This document shows positions 1-8,206 of a stretch of DNA of 25,545 bases, piece after piece. Position 1 is the first letter of the stretch. Each line of letters opens with the position of its first letter. The notes under the pieces were generated by a model that saw only the letters and a list, made by a program, of their open reading frames with translations, did not search any database and was not told the DNA's origin. Origin of the DNA: Acanthamoeba castellanii str. Neff (taxonomy: Eukaryota > Discosea > Longamoebia > Acanthamoebidae); contig NW_004457638.1 in NCBI RefSeq assembly GCF_000313135.1, positions 46,418 through 71,962 on the forward strand, read 5' to 3'. A program made the translations under genes and the position numbers.

Positions 1-71
1 TAATGAATCAAGATGCATTTGCAGAACGTCAAAAATAAATAAATAACAATAAAAATGAAGGGAGAACGCAC

Positions 72-111
72 CTCCCTTGGGCGGCTCCACTTCTGCTAGG
101 GCGGTGCTCAT
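72..111 (-). CDS. Candidate first coding exon of a gene running off the left edge
   Basis: On the minus strand an ATG at 111-109 opens a 13-codon frame (MSTALAEVEPPKG plus one base) that ends at a good donor, GTGCGT, at 71-66. AT-rich intron-like sequence follows to the window edge. The short exon, donor type and AT-rich intron match the other genes here, but only 40 coding bases are visible, so no function can be given. Chance is a real alternative. Confidence 0.35.
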
Positions 112-840
112 TGCTCTTCCTTCCTCTTCTTCCTCTTCTTCTTCTTCAGTTGCAGAAAACGTCGTTTGTCAATTAATTGTTCAAGTTCAAGCGCGGTATG
201 GGCCAACTCTAAATGCAAAAGATCGACTCAATCTCGCATAAGCCCACAGTGGTCGCCAGACAGGTGTGCACGGAAGGCTGTTCGCCACCACCTTGAGTGG
301 GTGGGGGGGCTTCATGTTGTGTCCCTCGGCTTTCCCTTCGAACTTCTGGAAGTCAGTTCCTTCGCCGGCTCTAACCGGGAAAAAAATAAACCTTGAAAAA
401 TGTGCGAAGTTCGCACCTTTTCGCCCCACACCGCTGGTCAGCCACAGTCAACACGGTCACAATTGCCTGTTTATCTGGTTGGTTCTGTGTAAAGCTGTTG
501 ACAATTTGCGGCGTTGTGCTGGCGGCCTGCTGTCTGCAGGAGGGGGCCGAACTATTTCCACGACGCAATCTTGCCGCACTTGGGGCACTTGGTGCCACCA
601 CTCTTGCACAACGCACGCCAAACGACACCACACGGCCGCCAACCAGCGCTATCGACAGTAGCTTGTCGTCAGCGTGTTCTTCATCAGCTAACTTCTCAAA
701 AAGTTGTAACTTGTTTTTCTCTTCGTCACACTTGCACCCATAGCTGTTGTATCGACGGAACTGTTGAGGTTGGCCGAACAAAGGAGGACAGCGTGAAGCT
801 GCACAGTTGTGTCACTTTCTCGCACACAGAAAAAAGAGAG
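112..840. other. Intergenic region, possible small minus-strand gene inside
   Basis: This stretch lies between the left-edge exon and the sirtuin. A pyrimidine-rich CTTCTTCTTC tract lies at about 121-155. No long GC3-biased frame is present. One two-exon minus-strand model is possible: exon 781-644 (46 codons) joined through a 41-nt GT...AG gap to exon 602-552, ending in a CPKCGK knuckle and TAG. The phases match, but the intron would be very short, so it is listed as a finding rather than a gene. The rest looks like promoter and UTR sequence. Confidence 0.4.
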
Positions 841-2408
841 ATGCAAAAAGAAGAGGAGAGCGGGGGGCAGCAGCTGCTGGTGTCAGAGGAGGAGATGCGG
901 CGAGCGGCAGACCTCATCGCACGTGCCAAACGTTTAGTGGTGTTCTCGGGCGCTGGCATCTCTGCAGAAAGTGCGCCACATGCATCCAATTCGCTTCATC
1001 TTCAAATCCTGTTCTCTGATTAATGTCATGCATGCTGTGCGATGCAGGCGGTATTGCTACGTTTCGTGATCCAGAGATGGGGCTGTGGACCTCCAAGATC
1101 GGTCTCGCTTGGTTCGGTACGTTGTCTGACCGCCAGCTCTGTTGACTTCCACCGCCCACCCGCTACTCACATGCGCCCCCCCCCCCCACAGGCACGCCGG
1201 TCGGGTGGCGCTGGACGCCCGGCCTCGCCTGGCGCATGTACCTCTCCCGGTTCCGCGACCCCATCGCCCGTACGTCACCCGCCCGCCGCCCCGCGGCCGT
1301 TGGCTTCCCCTTTAGAAGCTCACCCCGACTGTACTCGGCACCACAGGCGCACGGCCCAACCCCGGCCATTATGCCATCGCCCGGCTGGAGCAGCTCATCG
1401 ACCAGGGCCAGGCCCTTGGCAAAGGTGTGTGTCATGTATGTGTATGTGCGGTGCGTGCGGTGTGTGTGTGGCTGACTTATGTGATATGTGATGCAGACGT
1501 TCCGCGCCACTTTGACATTCTCACGCAAAACGTGGACGGGCTGCACCAGCGCGCGGGGAACAAGGAGACGAGCGTGGCCGAGCTGCACGGCACCGTCAAC
1601 CGACACATCTGCAGCAAGCACCGCCACCCGCACCCCTACGTCATCGACCCGTCCACCTTAGGTTCGCCCTCTCAGGAAGCCAGCAACTCGCTTTTCGCCT
1701 CTGCTCACGACACGACACGACACGACACGACACGTGGAACAGCTGAGGATTATGACCCGGAGAAGGACGAGTTCTTCACGCATGACTCGAAGAAGGTGCC
1801 CCGGTGCCAGGTGGAAGGGTGCGGGAGCTATCTCCGGCCGGACGCGGTTCTCTTCATGGAGAGCCTCCCCAGCCACGCCTGGAACGCCGCCGACCACGCC
1901 GTCTCCAGCGTACGATACACACGACACACGACACACACACACACACACACAGCACACACACACGACACACTAAAACTGTGGTGGCAGCTGCGCCAGGGCG
2001 ATGTGATGCTGGTGGTGGGCACCTCGGGCGTCGTCTACCCCGCGGCCTCGCTGCCGGAGGAGGCCCTGGAGAAGCGGGGCGTGCACGTCATCGAAATCAA
2101 TCCCGTGCCGAGCGCTATCTCATCTCGGTGCGTTCTTCGATCGAAACAAACACTACTGCCAGTGCCAGAAAGGTGGAGTTTACTAATTGGTGTCGTGCCG
2201 TGTTTGTCGTTGATCGTGTGTCGTGTGTGTCGTGTGTGTCGTGCGCAGGGTGAGTATGTTCTTGAAGGGTCCGTCGGGCCAGATCCTCCCGCCGCTGGTG
2301 GACATGGTGCGGGAGAGGTGGCAGCTTGAAGGCAGCGATGGCAAGAAGAATGAACGTGAAACCAGCAGCGAAAGCGAAAAAGACAACTACGAAGAAGCAG
2401 AAGAGTGA
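841..2408 (+). CDS. Sirtuin (Sir2-family NAD-dependent protein deacylase), class III-like
   Basis: This sirtuin removes acyl groups from lysines, using NAD. Eight exons join in phase to 328 aa: 841-970, 1048-1116, 1192-1269, 1347-1424, 1497-1661, 1743-1909, 1988-2127, 2249-2408. The NAD-binding motif GAGISAESGIATFRD starts at residue 37, QNVD is at 129-132, the catalytic His of ELHG is about H149, and GTSGVVYPAAS starts at 240. Residues Y83 and R86 (Y-x2-R after a Trp) fall where SIRT5 and CobB hold the acyl-selecting Tyr and Arg, and the tail FLKGPSGQILP resembles SIRT5. The zinc site is unusual: the first pair reads C157-x2-H160, the second C195-x4-C200. The usual FGE reads FME. The start was chosen as the first Met before the domain; no obvious targeting peptide precedes it. 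Introns carry CACGA/TGTGTCG repeats. The family is certain; acyl specificity is inferred. Confidence 0.92.
1706..1734. repeat. (CACGA)n microsatellite in a sirtuin intron
   Basis: Just under six copies of the 5-mer CACGA lie inside intron 5 (1662-1742), close to its acceptor. Related CA/CACGA runs fill intron 6 (about 1915-1970), and TGTGTCG runs fill intron 7 (about 2215-2242). Confidence 0.9.
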
Positions 2409-2931
2409 GTCACCATCTGGTCTGTTCTTCTTGTAAATAAATACACAAATTAATACAAACAAGTAACTTTACACGGAGCCATACAGTGACACCTGCCGTT
2501 GGCCGCCGTTCGGATAGAGTAAGTGAGTTTACTACCCCCCCTTGCTAAAGAACGAAAGCGACGCCAAAGCGGACAAGGTAGCGAAAGGGAAGCACCATCT
2601 TCGCGGAGTTGGATGGCGTGGGCGAGGGAGTAGTGGATGAGTTGGGTGAGCCACCGTTGGAGCCTCGCCTGCCAGGCGGCCAACCAGCTGACGGAATCGC
2701 ACTGGCACAGGTCCGACCACACCCGGCCCGACATCACCCCCGCCCGCACCAACGGGTTCGTCTGCCCTCCGCCCTTGGTTCACTCTTCTTTCTGCCTTGG
2801 TGGTCAAAGAATGATTACAACTGCCCAAATACCCATTACAGAGCAGACGAAAAGCCTTTCGAAACATTTCGCTAGAACTTGGAAGTGTTTCCGTAATCTA
2901 GATTAGTTCTCTTTTTCTGTATTTTCAGAAG
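2409..2931. other. Intergenic region with a coding-like segment at about 2590-2770
   Basis: The sirtuin 3' UTR is here, with an ATAAAT-rich patch at about 2434-2460, followed by 5' sequence of the methyltransferase gene. Bases 2590-2770 are GC-rich and open on both strands. The plus frame from an ATG at 2637 and the minus frame read from about 2752 share the same third-position column, so GC3 bias cannot choose between them. The plus frame has TAG directly upstream. Neither frame shows a family I recognise. It could be an exon remnant. Confidence 0.35.
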
Positions 2932-4359
2932 ATGGAAGGCCTGGCTCCGCATCCGCTGGATTTGCCCCGGTTGCGGTCGGAGCCCGCGGCCGAGGTGCTG
3001 CTGGAGGCGCTCGAGGGGCTCGTGGTGCCTCCGCCTTCGTGGGATCGTCCGGCAGCGGACATCACAGCCGAAATCGCGCTGGCCTCCTCTCGTGCCGCGA
3101 GCGATTCCGCGCTGGCACATTGGCTGACCCGACTGGTCGGCAGCGACCTGTGGTGGATCGAAGATGACGAGGCCAAGGAGCAAATCTGGAGCTCGGCCTC
3201 CAAACGCATGGCCGAGCGCTGCGGCCGGACAGGTGACCCTCTCACCCCTTTCGTATTTTATTTAATTATTTTATTTCAATACTGTGTTGTTATTTATATT
3301 ATTTATATTATTAGATTTAATACTCATAAATAATTTAGAGTTTCAATAAATAATAATAACCTTGTTGGTGCAGCGGCTCCGGCGATGACGCGCACCTTCA
3401 ACATACCGAGCGGCACTGTCGGGGATGGGACAGCAACCGCGCCGCCCACGATCGCGATCACCCTGCACGAGCCGCCGCTGACCTCGGATTCGATGGGCCT
3501 CAAGACCTGGGCCTCGTCCTACCTGCTCGCCAAGCGACTGCACCACCTCGTCCCCACTGTCCTGCCTACCACCACTTCATCACCACCTTCATCATCGTCG
3601 TCGTCATCGTCTTCATCGTCGTTATGGCTGCGTGCGCTTGAGCTGGGCTCGGGCACGGGCCTGGTGGGTCTGTCGGCCGCGGCCCTGTTCGGGTGGGACC
3701 TCCACCTCACCGACCTGCCCGAGGTCGTGCCCAACCTCACCAACAACATCGCCGCCAACCGCCATCTCTTCTCCTCTTCCTCCGCCTCCGCCTCCTCCTC
3801 CGACTCTTCATCTTCTTCATCGTCGTCTTCATCATCTGACGTGCTGGCGCCGTCGGTGTCGGCGCGCGTGCTCGATTGGACGCAGCCGCTGGCTGACGCC
3901 TATTGGCGGGAGCGGGCGGAAGTCGGCGGCTTCGACGTCATCCTGGCCAGCGACCCGCTCTACACCCCGCAGCACCCCGAGCTCGTCGTCTCCTGCGTCG
4001 CGCTCTTCCTGCGCAAGCCCGCCACGGCCACGGCCACGGCCACGGCCACGACCACGACCGAGACCAGCGGCGACGAGGGCGGCAAGTTCATCATCGAGCA
4101 CCCGCTGCGGCCGTCGCACATGGCAGAGGTGGTGGATTGCGAGGCGCGGCTGACAGCGGCCGGACTGGTGCGCGAGGCGGTGGGCGAGGAGGTCGGGTGG
4201 GACGACTGGGGCGTGAGCAGCCTCCAGCAGGAGCGACTGCGACTCGGGTCCGGCGACGCCGACGTCGACGCCGACGCAGCGGAGCACATCGGCGGCGTCC
4301 GCTGCCGTTGGAGCGTATGGCGATGGCCCACCCCAGAGCCGGCCTCACCCACCAATTGA
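2932..4359 (+). CDS. Methyltransf_16 / METTL21-like SAM-dependent protein methyltransferase
   Basis: Two exons, 2932-3232 and 3374-4359, join in phase to 428 aa. Members of this seven-beta-strand family usually methylate lysines of proteins such as elongation factors or chaperones. The family signs are all present: SAM motif I ELGSGTGLVGL from about residue 190, the acidic motif LTDLPEVVPNLTNNI near 212, and SDPLYTPQHPELV with its DPLY motif near 300. The first 100 residues (exon 1) are an N-terminal helical extension rich in Trp, Leu and Ala, with no recognised domain. Two poly-Ser stretches and an Ala-Thr repeat interrupt the fold at predicted loops. The substrate cannot be told from sequence. 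The AT-rich intron (3233-3373) contrasts sharply with the GC-rich exons. The start is the first ATG of the open exon after an AT-rich leader. Confidence 0.85.
3583..3627. repeat. Serine-codon repeat inside the methyltransferase CDS
   Basis: A run of TCA/TCG/TCT codons encodes about 13 consecutive serines just before SAM motif I. A second run at about 3772-3837 encodes a Ser-rich loop after motif II. An ACGGCC run at about 4021-4056 encodes Ala-Thr repeats. All keep the frame, as expected for loops that tolerate triplet or hexamer expansion. Confidence 0.85.
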
Positions 4360-5150
4360 TGCACCCCACACAAGTAATAATGAGAATTATTTATATTTAA
4401 GGCTTGGGAATGAAGCGCTACAACGACACAGTCGACAAATAACGATTGGGTTGACCATGAATGTAAAAGTGCACCGCTTCGGCACTGCACGCAGCGATGA
4501 TGAACGACGAGCGCCCCTATCATCAAATCAAAGGGGACAGGAGTACGTTGAGATGAGAAGAATTTCGCGACGGCCCTAACGACGTGGTTTCCATGGCAAT
4601 CGTGTGTATCCTTAGGCCGCAAGCTTGTCGACCAAGCACATGCTCAACGCTTGTAGTTTGTGCTTGTACAAAAAAAGAACATGGAGCTCGCACGAGGGTA
4701 ACTCATCTCGCTTTTCCACCAACCGCCAGCTAGGCGGCTCTGCGGAATGGGAACTCCTGGCTGTTCCATACTTTCTCGGTCAACCCAGGTCTTGACCTGG
4801 TGTGCGCCCAACCAGGCGTTGACAAGGAATGGCAACATTCTCCGGGCTCTGGGATACAAAATCTTGAGTGCTGGCTGGGCGCTCTCATTCCAACTCAACC
4901 ACACTCATCTTCACTGCCTTCTCTCACGGCCTTCTCTGAGGGTCGGCGTGGCGCGAGCTCGAAGAGGCAGACTAGCTACCAACGGCAAGCGCAGAAGACA
5001 GGCGGCTTGACAAGAAGTCACGCATAAGAGCTGCTCAGGCTCATCGTCATCATCTTCATCAACAAACACACACATCACCATCAACAACAGCGCTCTTCCG
5101 CGCGCCACAAGCAACGCACGGACGCACACGCATTCTAGCCCGCACGCAGA
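4360..5150. other. Intergenic region, no convincing gene
   Basis: Nothing here combines GC3 bias with a recognised domain. A minus-strand frame at 4904-4644 (86 codons, Trp- and Arg-rich) stays open and has a possible internal intron, but it resembles no family I know. The last 100 bases before 5151 are rich in CA/CATCAT and likely form the 5' UTR of the next gene. Confidence 0.5.
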
Positions 5151-5595
5151 ATGTCGAGGCAGTGTCACGAGCAGCAGCAGCAGAAGCAGCAGCAACAACA
5201 ACACCTGGGCAGCAGCGCGAGCGGCGGCGTCGGCGTGGTGACTGAGTCGGTGGCCTTCAAGCTCGTGTGCGACATGCAACACCTGCGCGGCAAGGTCGAC
5301 CTCATGTGCAGCCTGGGCGCGGGGCTGGCCCAGCGATGGGTGGAGGAGGTCGTCCATCTTCATCATCAGCATCTTCAACAAAAGCATCGTCAGGCGGTGG
5401 AGAGTCGGCTGCGTAGCGAGATGGAGGAACTGGTGCTCGAGCTGGTGGACGTGAGCGTCGAGATTCAACGGATGAAGGAGCGCAAGGAGCTGGCCCAACG
5501 CTTCTTCTACCTCGCCGAGCGTCGACGGTCGTGGTGCCAAGTATACGATGAGGACGACACCGATGAAGATGAAGATGAAGCCTTCTACACGTCGA

Positions 5596-5626
<31 letters not shown>

Positions 5627-5891
5627 GAAGGGCGAGGCGAAGGCGATGATGCAACTGATCGACCTGGACGAGTGCGACCAGGTGATCGACAAGCTGACGA
5701 CGCTTCTGCTGGGGTACCTCACCGCCGGCGAGCGCGAGGAGGAGGAACGAGCCCTCCGCATCAAGGCCCATCTCGACATGTCGGCCGCGGACGCCTTCCT
5801 TCGCCAACCGATCAGCTCATCAGGCCCCCCTCCGACAGCAGGCGTCATGCGATTACACAACCGCGAGCATGATGACAATTTGCTTCGATAG
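5151..5891 (+). CDS. Unknown coiled-coil protein with Gln-rich N terminus
   Basis: A single-exon, 246-aa frame with strong GC3 bias, a rarity in this intron-rich window. Residues 1-22 are Gln-rich. A helical stretch follows (about 30-130) with heptad-like Leu/Val spacing and many Glu, Arg and Lys, typical of a coiled coil. An acidic Asp/Glu patch lies near 133-143, then a poly-Ser run (about 148-158), then a second charged helix (about 160-215). No catalytic motif, signal peptide or membrane segment is seen. A scaffold or structural role is plausible but not shown. An AATAAA at 5970-5975 gives a likely polyadenylation signal. I do not recognise the family. Confidence 0.7.
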
Positions 5892-6364
5892 ATCCGATCT
5901 ATGTAGAAAGAGCGGGTGGAGAGAAAGGAGAGTCGAACGAAGGAGAAGAACATAGGTTTTTGTTCCATCAATAAAGCAAGAAATCAAGAAATCGGTTCCG
6001 CCGGTTTTTTTCGAACCAAGGAACATTTTTTATTTTTTTATTCGCCACACGGGACCAACAAACGTGGCGTGCCTTCTTCTACATATCATCGAGGTATGCA
6101 CATTGGGAGGTAGACATTACGTGTGAGCGTAAGATTGTACTGCAGCAAGACTCTGCTAAGATGCTCGATTTGCTCTGGCGACGTCTTACTAAATCGCTGC
6201 AGGAACCCAAGGCTACTTCGTCTTGTGGGTGGAGAGCAGATCGCATTCGAAGATGTTGGGGGTTGAGGAATTGCAGAGGGGGCATGTTGAGACGAGCACA
6301 CGTGTCTGGTCATTTTCGGTTCTTATTTCTTTTTTATTTGTTTTTTTATTCAAAACAAAACGAG
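5892..6364. other. 3' UTR of coiled-coil gene and 5' region of the thioredoxin-TPR gene
   Basis: Contains the AATAAA at 5970-5975 and T-rich tracts at about 6005-6042 and 6327-6350. The frame of the next gene is open from 6161, but codons before 6365 lack GC3 bias, so that part is probably leader. No separate gene is seen. Confidence 0.5.
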
Positions 6365-7868
6365 ATGAGGCGAGTAGCAGCGATTTCGCACAAGGGCGGC
6401 AATGGACCCCTCCTGGCCAGGAGCATCCGCAGCTCAGGCGTACCACTTGCACGCAGAGGCAATGCATCTGCCGCAGATTCCACTTCGCAGCTTCTGCGAT
6501 CATCCCGTAGTGTAGTGCCTGCGAGGGCGTTCAATCAATGGAGGGGCTTGGCCACCCAGACGCAGCCGCCGCCTACTGCCTCATCGTTTGCCCAGAAGAA
6601 GACGAACAGCCCGCCTCAACAGAAATCGTCATCTGCTGCAGACAGCAACATCTACGAGGTGAATGAAGCCAACTTCCTGAAGGAAGCCATCGAAGCTTCA
6701 GACAAGCGCGTAGTCCTCATCGACTGCTACGCCGAGTACTTTCCCATCTTCTCAATCATCGCTACACGATTGAGAGATTAACGATGCAATTCTGTGCAGT
6801 TGGTGCGCACCGTGCAAGCAGCTGGCGCCGCTGCTGGAGGCAGCCGTGCGCAACTCGGGCGGACGTCTGGCCCTCGCCAAGCTCAACGTGGACAACAATC
6901 CCACCCTCTCACGGCAGGTTTGCTCTCTCCATCCTCTCTCTCTTTTGTGTGTGTGGTGTTGGTGATGAAGATTGCGGTGTCGTGCGCCATGGACCTCATC
7001 AGTGATGCCCTGCAGATGCAAGTGACGAGCCTGCCCACAGTGATGGCGCTGAGCGGCCGCAAGGTGGTCGATTCGTTCGTGGGTCTCCTGAAGCCCGCTG
7101 AGCTCACCAAATTCGTGGAGGGCCTCCTCCAGGACTTTGCGCGTACGTACCATCAACATTCCAGGAATGCCAGGCGCCGCAGCACTGGTCGCTTGCTCAC
7201 GAGCCAGTTTTGTGTTATCCCAGCGGCGGCTCCGGCAGAGGAAGCCGAGACTGGTGGCAACCTGCTCGAGGAGGCGGAAGCGGAGCTGGCCAAGGGCGAC
7301 GTCAACCAGGCCGCCGCCAAGTTCTCCCAGGCTTTGGAGAAGGACAAGGAGTGCACCCACCTTGTCTACGCCGGCCTTGGTAAACATTCATTTGTCCCAA
7401 TTTATGATTCTCCCTTGTGCTTTGGCTCGTCTAACTCGCGCGCAACACAGCCAGGTGCGCGCTCGCGGAGAACAACTTGCAGGCCGCGCAGCACCTGGTC
7501 AAGGAGCTCAAGGTCCGTTTGCCTCGCCTGGTTGTCCTTCTGTGCTGCGGTAGCGCTGGCTCTGACTTGCGGTTGTTGTTATTATTGTTGTTTGGTTTCA
7601 GGACAAGTACAAGGCCAAGCTGAACGATCCTGCGGTGGGAAAGGCCATCGCGGCCGTTGAGCTGCGGGCGGAGCTGGCGGACAAGAGCGGCGGCAGCGCG
7701 CAGGATCTCGAGGCCAAGGTGACCGAGTGGCGTGCCAAGCTGCAGGCCGACGCCAACGACCACCAGGCCCGCTACGACCTTGCCCACGCCCTTTTCAGCA
7801 CCGGCCAGACCGAGGAGGCGCTCGACCAAATCCTCGACCTAATCAAACGGTTCCTTTACTTCTTCTTA

Positions 7869-7930
<62 letters not shown>

Positions 7931-8100
7931 AGTTGCTCACCCGTTGTTCTCACGTTGGTTGAATCTAAAACAACAGGGACAAGCACTGGAACGACGAGGC
8001 GGCGCGCAAGCTGATGCTCAAGATCTTCTCGGCGCTGGGTCCCAACAACGAGCTCACCACCAAGGCCCGGAAGCGGTTCGCCTCCATCTGGTTCTGCTGA
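6365..8100 (+). CDS. Mitochondrial thioredoxin-TPR protein, CnoX/YbbN-like co-chaperedoxin
   Basis: Seven exons, 6365-6735, 6800-6917, 7016-7142, 7224-7379, 7451-7512, 7602-7849 and 7977-8100, join in phase to 401 aa. The first 70 or so residues are rich in Arg, Ser and Ala with almost no acids, as in a mitochondrial presequence. A thioredoxin domain follows (about 103-203) with active site WCAPCK (W125, C126, C129) and the cis-Pro loop SLPTV (P170). Residues about 215-360 hold TPR-like helices (LLEEAEAELAKGD). The last 40 residues match the C-terminal helix pattern of bacterial YbbN/CnoX (RKLMLKIFSALG). In bacteria this architecture holds unfolded proteins and protects cysteines, working with GroEL. 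The mitochondrial location and chaperone role here are inferred. Intron 6 holds a long (TG)n run. The gene ends 106 bp from the stop of the convergent CUE gene. Confidence 0.88.
7873..7929. repeat. (TG)n microsatellite in intron 6 of the thioredoxin-TPR gene
   Basis: About 28 uninterrupted TG dinucleotides within intron 7850-7976. A similar shorter (TG)n run sits in the ankyrin-gene intron at about 11422-11448. Confidence 0.95.
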
Positions 8101-8168
8101 CAAATACACCTTCTTGACGACGACCCAACTAGTATGCACGCTCGACGTAGAATTACATTACTTTCAAA

Positions 8169-8174
8169 TTTATT
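8169..8174 (-). terminator. Likely polyadenylation signal of the CUE-domain gene
   Basis: The plus-strand TTTATT reads AATAAA on the minus strand, 33 bases after the TGA at 8207-8209. The convergent thioredoxin-TPR gene stops at 8100, so the two 3' UTRs probably overlap. Confidence 0.5.
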
Positions 8175-8206
8175 ACAGTAATTTCGTACGCTGACCTACA
8201 GACAGA

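Noticed and set aside
371..781. 136-codon continuous minus-strand frame
   Set aside because: The downstream two thirds have no coding character. Only a spliced version ending in the CPKCGK knuckle is worth testing.
3960..4622. 220-codon minus-strand frame
   Set aside because: Shadow of the methyltransferase exon. The plus strand has clear SAM-binding motifs and codon bias.
4911..5540. 209-codon minus-strand frame
   Set aside because: Antisense of the coiled-coil gene. Runs of Leu and His come from CAG and CAT repeats read backwards.
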